11,660 nt of DNA from UBA5972 sp964588725. Lineage in GTDB: Bacteria > Pseudomonadota > Alphaproteobacteria > Rhodobacterales > Rhodobacteraceae. Position numbers and translations under genes: made by a program. This document shows positions 8,086 through 11,660 of this stretch, piece by piece. The stretch's first letter is position 1, and every line of letters starts with the position of its first letter. The notes under the pieces are model-generated. The model did not search any database. It was not told where the DNA came from and saw nothing but the letters and a program-made list of their open reading frames with translations. The stretch lies in the NCBI GenBank assembly GCA_964588725.1, contig CAZPQL010000079.1, positions 1-11,660 of the forward strand, given 5' to 3'.

Positions 8086-8329
8086 TTTTCAAAACCCACG
8101 TCCCAGATGGACTTTCATCTGCCGGAAGCAATATCCCATCTTTGCGAAGTGAGGTTGATGCCCACCGTATTTTGTATTGCCAAATAAAGAACATGTCCCC
8201 CATTTCAAGTAACTCATTCCTTTTGTGATTCCAAATCCATTTTGCCACATCAATGTGATGTGCACTTCCGGAATAATGAGTTAGAGCAGAGACTACCCAA
8301 GATTTCAGTGTATCCATCTTAGATACCAT
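8081..8329 (-). CDS. Small winged-helix-like protein, first gene of the ATPase-nuclease operon
   Basis: An 82-residue protein with the look of a winged helix-turn-helix. It has helices over about 5-20 and 26-42, then QYKIRWASTSLRKDG at 51-65 as the probable recognition helix, then a two-strand wing ending in SGTWVLKR. The IRWAxxxLRKxG...GxW pattern resembles the winged-helix domains seen in Mrr-type and other restriction proteins. It may give DNA contact to the complex or regulate the operon; the sequence does not decide. It lies 4 nt before the GHKL ATPase, and its stop lies inside that gene's ribosome binding site. The start is uncertain: ATG 8329 or ATG 8317 (Met5). Neither has a good ribosome binding site, so translation may be leaderless. 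Confidence 0.75.
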   Translation of the reverse strand: MVSKMDTLKSWVVSALTHYSGSAHHIDVAKWIWNHKRNELLEMGDMFFIWQYKIRWASTSLRKDGILLPADESPSGTWVLKR

Positions 8330-8342
8330 AACTTGCCGGATA

Positions 8343-8350
8343 CAATATTA
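8343..8350 (-). promoter_or_regulatory. Possible TATA-like promoter element of the operon
   Basis: The minus strand reads TAATATTG here, about 27-30 nt upstream of the ATG at 8317, the distance expected for a leaderless archaeal transcript starting at Met5. A second AT-rich stretch at 8365-8373 would suit a start near 8342. Both are pattern matches in AT-rich DNA. Confidence 0.2.
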
Positions 8351-8432
8351 CATTATGATCTCTTCTATACTAAATTACCAATAAATTATGAATGAATAGG
8401 GAGTTCTGGGATACTACATATCCATTGAAATA

Positions 8433-8513
8433 GGTGAAAATACCACTAATTCAAGTAGTACTAATCAGGGGTTACCCTCTGAGTCGTACTACTTCAATCA
8501 GTGCGAAAACACC
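8433..8513. repeat. 81-nt imperfect palindrome in the operon spacer
   Basis: Nested complementary blocks share nearly one centre, between 8473 and 8474. They are GGTG 8433-8436 with CACC 8510-8513, CACT 8444-8447 with AGTG 8500-8503, ATT 8449-8451 with AAT 8496-8498, AAGTAGTAC 8453-8461 with GTACTACTT 8486-8494 (perfect, 9 bp), and TCAGGGG 8465-8471 with CCTCTGA 8476-8482 (one G-T pair) around a 4-base loop. It lies downstream of the SAP-domain gene and upstream of the operon. It could be a terminator-like RNA hairpin, an operator, or a small mobile-element remnant. No ORF was found within it. Confidence 0.65.
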
Positions 8514-8527
8514 TTTTACATAGCATT

Positions 8528-9694
8528 CTAATTTTCGAAAGGGTTTCTCGGATTACCAAAAACATCAATTTGGGTTTTGCCGTAATATGGAATCAATCTT
8601 TCAATCAATTCTAATTTCTTCCCCCCCACCTTAAGGCCAAACACCTTACAACATTCCTTTAATTTAGGAAGAGATTTGGATTCCAAATCTAGCAGCATCT
8701 CCGTTTCCTCTGTGCATTCAGCCATATGATTTTTGAAGATTTCTTTTACTTCTTTCAGGCTCAGTGTAATTACTGCATTGTGTACTAATACAGAATCAAA
8801 CTTGGAGGCGTGGATTGCAATACCTGCATCAGTTGTTGAGCCAAGTAAGTCTCCCCACAAAACCATTGAACTAAGATGGGTATAGCGACCAATCTTTGAG
8901 GTTTTTATTCCCCTTCTCTTACAGAAATCTTTGTTGTATTTGACATCCTCTTGTAGTGATATGGCATGACATGTGAGAAGAAAATTCCACAAGTCAAGGG
9001 TACTTCCAGAACTCAATATTTCGTCATGTAATTGAGAGATTCTCTTTCGAACGACTGTATTAGGTGACCACGCATAACAACCATTTCCAAGTTGTTCGTG
9101 ATCATTTTCATAATACATTGACATTCTAATCAATAACGCACAAACTTCCCCAAATATGCCTGAGTCGATTCTCTTTATTATTGCTAATTCTCGCGCTAAT
9201 TCTCCCATCGTAGCATCATTATTCGTTTGTGTTGATAATTTAATTTCTACACCATTTTGCAACACAAGTGGTAACATGTCATCTGGATTATAAATTTCAT
9301 ATTTGCCATTGTTTTTTACATCGTAGGCTTCCTTACCTGGTTTGATGAATATTATTTTCCTACCATCTGGGTATTCAATAGAGGGGGTAAGTTCAAATCC
9401 ATTTTTCTGCAATCTGTATTTTTCTCTTAATTCTGGAAGTGTACTTTTCGTCAAAATATGAATCTCTTTTTCCAATTCACTATCTTTCCTCTCACGAAAG
9501 AGGTCTAATTTTTCTTGTAAATGTTCGACATACTTACTTGTGGGCCATCTACGACAAGCTTTCAAAATACATGCCTCGACATGTTTCCTGTTCTCCTCAG
9601 CACTTTTTAGATACAATTCCCATGGGATTTGAATCTCCATATTGTATGCAAGCAACCACCAGAGATAAATTGTTTCAACGATCGAGATCTTCAT
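8528..9694 (-). CDS. SAP-domain protein, candidate type II-like nuclease
   Basis: A 388-residue protein that I do not recognise as a whole. Residues about 337-371 form a SAP-like helix-turn-helix (LPKLKECCKVFGLKVGGKKLELIERL as a pattern of two helices), a DNA-binding module. In the middle, Pro137-Asp138, then 11 residues, then Glu150-Ile-Lys152 (GVEIKLS) matches the bare PD-x(n)-ExK nuclease signature, preceded by a strand-like KYEIY. The gene is divergent from the C5 methylase, a common place for its partner restriction enzyme. The nuclease idea is inference. The longest frame starts at ATG 9694, inside a near-palindrome and without a ribosome binding site. Met19 (ATG 9640) has an AATTTATC box centred about 27 nt upstream and gives 370 residues; I prefer it. 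There is no signal peptide, although residues 9-17 are hydrophobic if the long start is used. Confidence 0.75.
   Translation of the reverse strand: MKISIVETIYLWWLLAYNMEIQIPWELYLKSAEENRKHVEACILKACRRWPTSKYVEHLQEKLDLFRERKDSELEKEIHILTKSTLPELREKYRLQKNGFELTPSIEYPDGRKIIFIKPGKEAYDVKNNGKYEIYNPDDMLPLVLQNGVEIKLSTQTNNDATMGELARELAIIKRIDSGIFGEVCALLIRMSMYYENDHEQLGNGCYAWSPNTVVRKRISQLHDEILSSGSTLDLWNFLLTCHAISLQEDVKYNKDFCKRRGIKTSKIGRYTHLSSMVLWGDLLGSTTDAGIAIHASKFDSVLVHNAVITLSLKEVKEIFKNHMAECTEETEMLLDLESKSLPKLKECCKVFGLKVGGKKLELIERLIPYYGKTQIDVFGNPRNPFEN
9661..9672. promoter_or_regulatory. Possible shared TATA-like box between divergent genes
   Basis: The minus strand reads CAATTTATCTC across this site. Its centre is about 27 nt upstream of the ATG at 9640, fitting a leaderless start of the SAP-domain gene at Met19. 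On the + strand the same AT-rich box (GAGATAAATTG) could set a start near 9693 for the methylase, leaving a leader of about 27 nt. The archaeal reading is an inference. Confidence 0.3.
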
Positions 9695-9718
9695 TAACCC
9701 TGAACTCTGGGATTAATG
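9692..9718. promoter_or_regulatory. Near-palindromic operator-like site before the C5 methylase
   Basis: CATTAA, CCC, GA, TC, GGG and TTAATG pair across a centre at about 9704-9705, giving an interrupted dyad of 27 bases. It has two internal mismatched positions and one extra A on the right arm. It ends 1 nt before the methylase ATG (9720) and sits between two divergent genes. That is where a dimeric regulator could control both. Confidence 0.5.
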
Positions 9719-9719
9719 T

Positions 9720-11117
9720 ATGCCCCTCCGTATAGTCGAGTTGTTCGCTGGAGTCGGGGGTTTTCGCCTTGGTTTGGAAGGTGTGCCAGGTTCAAGTCGA
9801 GATGGTGATTTTAAAGTCATCATGGCAAACCAATGGGAACCGGCCACCAAGACTCAACATGCTGCTGATATCTATGTCTCAAGATGGGGTTTAATCCCGA
9901 AAGAAGAAGGGTCGAATCTGTACATTCATCCTGAACATGATGACGATTTATTTCTCAACGAAGATATTGCGAAAGTACCTGCAAAAGATATTCCAAAACA
10001 CGATTTGTTGGTAGGTGGATTTCCCTGTCAGGACTATTCTGTAGCCAAGACTCTGGACAAGGCCAAAGGTTTGCAGGGCAAGAAAGGAGTGCTTTGGTGG
10101 GAAATTCATAGAATTATCAAGGCTAAGAAACCAAAACATGTACTCCTAGAGAATGTTGATCGCCTACTGAAGTCACCTGTCAAGCAACGTGGCCGAGATT
10201 TTGCAGTCATGTTAGCGTGCCTTTCAGAACTAGGCTATGTTGTTGAATGGAGAGTTATCAACGCGGCAGAATATGGGATGCCTCAACGACGCCGACGCGT
10301 ATTCATCTTGGCTCACAAGCGCGGTACTGAACAGCATCGAATACTGTCCCGGAAAAAAGTCAACGCGATTGAATGGCTTACTGAAAGTGGAACGATTGCC
10401 AAAGCATTCCCTGTCCACAGAACGCCCGAGCAACTTGTGTTTGAGCAACATCTACTCTCTGACGGGGAAGATATCGCAGATTTGAGTGAGCGCTTCAATA
10501 AGAAAGGACTCCCTGGCAACAAAAGTCCGTTTGAGAACAGTGGCATTATGTCCAAGAATCGATTTTGGACTTTGCGAACCAAACCCATGTTTGAAGGGAC
10601 ATACCAAATTTTGTCCGATGTTCTTTTGACACCAGGAAAAGTTCCTGATGAGTACCTTTTGAGTGCATCAAGTTTGACTCAAGAAAAGGGTTGGAAATAT
10701 CTCAAAGGCGCTAAGAAAGAAAAGCGACATGGTCGTGATGGATTCGTCTACAATTACAATGAAGGGGGTATGATTTTTCCTGATGCTCTCGACAAGCCTT
10801 CACGAACCATCATCACAGGAGAAGGTGGTTCATCCCCTTCAAGGTTCAAGCACGTTGTCAAATTCAAACCTACCAAGGGTCAGCGTGAAAGGTTGAATCT
10901 CAATTCCAAAAACCACAACAAGATACGAGGGGGTTTCGGCCTTCTGAAAAGTGAGTGGGTCCGTCGACTGACACCAATCGAGTTGGAACGACTGAATATG
11001 TTCCCAGACAACCATACTGAAGGTGCTTCTGACAGTAAGAGGGCTTTCTTCATGGGTAACGCTCTTGTGATTGGAATCGTGAAAAGATTTGCAGATGTGT
11101 TGAATGACAAATCGTGA
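9720..11117 (+). CDS. dcm: DNA (cytosine-5-)-methyltransferase
   Basis: A 465-residue C5-cytosine methyltransferase that transfers methyl from SAM to carbon 5 of cytosine. All core motifs are present in the usual order: motif I ELFAGVGGFRLGL at 7-19, motif IV GGFPCQDYS at 99-107 with catalytic Cys103, motif VI ENV at 144-146, motif VIII QRRRR at 189-193, motif IX SRTIITGEGG around 361-370, and motif X MGNALV at 445-450. The region between VIII and IX (about 195-360) is the target recognition part, so the target sequence cannot be read from this. It would protect host DNA from the neighbouring nuclease system. The symbol marks the family, not E. coli Dcm specificity. The gene overlaps the next one by 14 bp. 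The start directly follows a near-palindrome and has no clear ribosome binding site. Confidence 0.96.
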   Translation: MPLRIVELFAGVGGFRLGLEGVPGSSRDGDFKVIMANQWEPATKTQHAADIYVSRWGLIPKEEGSNLYIHPEHDDDLFLNEDIAKVPAKDIPKHDLLVGGFPCQDYSVAKTLDKAKGLQGKKGVLWWEIHRIIKAKKPKHVLLENVDRLLKSPVKQRGRDFAVMLACLSELGYVVEWRVINAAEYGMPQRRRRVFILAHKRGTEQHRILSRKKVNAIEWLTESGTIAKAFPVHRTPEQLVFEQHLLSDGEDIADLSERFNKKGLPGNKSPFENSGIMSKNRFWTLRTKPMFEGTYQILSDVLLTPGKVPDEYLLSASSLTQEKGWKYLKGAKKEKRHGRDGFVYNYNEGGMIFPDALDKPSRTIITGEGGSSPSRFKHVVKFKPTKGQRERLNLNSKNHNKIRGGFGLLKSEWVRRLTPIELERLNMFPDNHTEGASDSKRAFFMGNALVIGIVKRFADVLNDKS

Positions 11118-11511
11118 TCCGTCTAATATCAGAGAACCTATTCCGGTTATCATGGAAGATGAATTTGCACATCTGAATACTCTCACAGAGAAATTAGATT
11201 GGGCTGCAGAGAGAATGATGGGAATGCAAGCAGATGCAGATGAAACTTCCGAGAATGTACCAGATTATGCGTGGTTGCGTGATGATGAAATCGAGGTCTT
11301 GACTAAGAAATTATTCAATTCAATCAAGGAAGAAGGTGATGCTTTGGTACAGATTGGGGAGAGATGTGAAGATGAAAGATGGCCCGTTCGAATCATGATG
11401 TGTTTTACGAAGGCTTTGATGGAAGATTCTGATTTGTATAGGAACAATCAGAAACTGAATGATTGGTTCAATAATTTTAGAGATTCAGACCCTGATCCAA
11501 CAGAGCCCTAA
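11104..11511 (+). CDS. Acidic 135-aa protein overlapping the C5 methylase gene
   Basis: A soluble protein of unknown family. I count 32 Asp/Glu against 15 Lys/Arg, a net charge near -17. It is mostly helical in appearance, with aromatic residues spread through it and a Pro/Asp-rich end (DPDPTEP). The ATG at 11104 lies inside the last codons of the methylase, so the two are probably translated together. A second Met at residue 17 (ATG 11152) is a possible later start. By position it could assist the methylase or restrain the nuclease system; its charge would also suit a DNA mimic or a chaperone-like partner. These roles are guesses. A strong inverted repeat begins 19 bases after the stop. Confidence 0.75.
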   Translation: MTNRDPSNIREPIPVIMEDEFAHLNTLTEKLDWAAERMMGMQADADETSENVPDYAWLRDDEIEVLTKKLFNSIKEEGDALVQIGERCEDERWPVRIMMCFTKALMEDSDLYRNNQKLNDWFNNFRDSDPDPTEP

Positions 11512-11530
11512 CCAAAGTATCCAATGCGTT

Positions 11531-11583
11531 AGCACAGGGTTCAATGGATGAATAGAGGGGTTACCTAGTGACTACCCTGTGCT
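11531..11583. terminator. 10-bp perfect inverted repeat after the methylase operon
   Basis: AGCACAGGGT (11531-11540) and ACCCTGTGCT (11574-11583) are perfect inverse complements with a 33-base loop. The loop holds a small AGG/CCT hairpin (11556-11566). It starts 19 bases after the stop of the acidic-protein gene, so a transcript-end structure is likely. The following bases are only moderately T-rich, so intrinsic termination is not certain. Confidence 0.5.
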
Positions 11584-11660
11584 CAACAAATTTCTCTATC
11601 ACTTCTCTTCAAGCGAAGAAAGCAATTGCAGCATTACTCACAAGCCCCATCAAATGGTCA

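Noticed and set aside
11528..11587. Possible integron attC site, because GTT and CTCAAC flank the 10-bp inverted repeat.
   Set aside because: attC sites run RYYYAAC to GTTRRRY. Here GTT is on the left and AAC on the right, and GTTAGCA does not fit GTTRRRY. No integrase is present.
11609..11659. Minus-strand open stretch at the right edge ending in SNAAIAFFA and TGA, possibly the end of a convergent gene.
   Set aside because: Only 16 codons are visible, and the plus strand is also open here, so neither can be supported from this window.

Overview
The window is a compact anti-DNA (restriction-modification-like) island. It holds eight protein genes with little intergenic DNA. No rRNA, tRNA, CRISPR array, transposase or integrase was seen. 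The host cannot be named from this sequence. Two signs lean towards an archaeon, perhaps a mesophilic euryarchaeon: GGTGA/GGTGAT-type ribosome binding sites placed only 3-4 nt before several starts (complementary to an AUCACC 16S tail), and leaderless-looking genes with AT-rich TATA-like boxes. A bacterium is not excluded. A run of exactly 100 N at 6329-6428 marks an assembly gap, so this is probably a draft or metagenome contig.

Layout, left to right. On the + strand, 174-818 encodes a 214-aa protein with a weak GIY-YIG/T5orf172-like signature. It faces, across a 165-bp spacer rich in CCCAC repeats, a minus-strand amino-methyltransferase (984-2273). Upstream of that, also on the minus strand, is a tightly packed operon read right to left. 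Its order is a small winged-helix-like protein (8081-8329), a MORC/MutL-type GHKL ATPase with a zinc ribbon and a Gly-Thr repeat linker (6069-8076), a Z1-domain SF2 helicase-like ATPase (3344-6064) and a PD-(D/E)XK nuclease (2360-3343). Spacings inside the operon are 0-4 nt, and ribosome binding sites sit on or beside the preceding stop codons. Right of the operon is a 198-bp spacer with an 81-nt imperfect palindrome, then a minus-strand SAP-domain protein that may be a nuclease (8528-9694). Divergent from it are a complete C5-cytosine methyltransferase (9720-11117) and an overlapping, very acidic 135-aa protein (11104-11511). A 10-bp perfect inverted repeat follows that pair.

How the genes may work together. 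The core set (C5 methylase, GHKL/MORC ATPase, Z1 helicase-like ATPase, PD-(D/E)XK nuclease and winged-helix protein) matches the MutL/MORC-type R-M-like neighbourhoods described by Iyer, Abhiman and Aravind (2008). The cytosine methylase would mark self DNA. The two ATPases and the nuclease would probably recognise, remodel and cut unmarked DNA. Less usual are the divergent layout around a near-palindromic operator-like site, the second methylase of different chemistry, the SAP/possible-nuclease gene beside the methylase, and the acidic partner gene. The 100-N gap breaks the ATPase reading frame artificially; repeat phase shows that the two halves are one gene.
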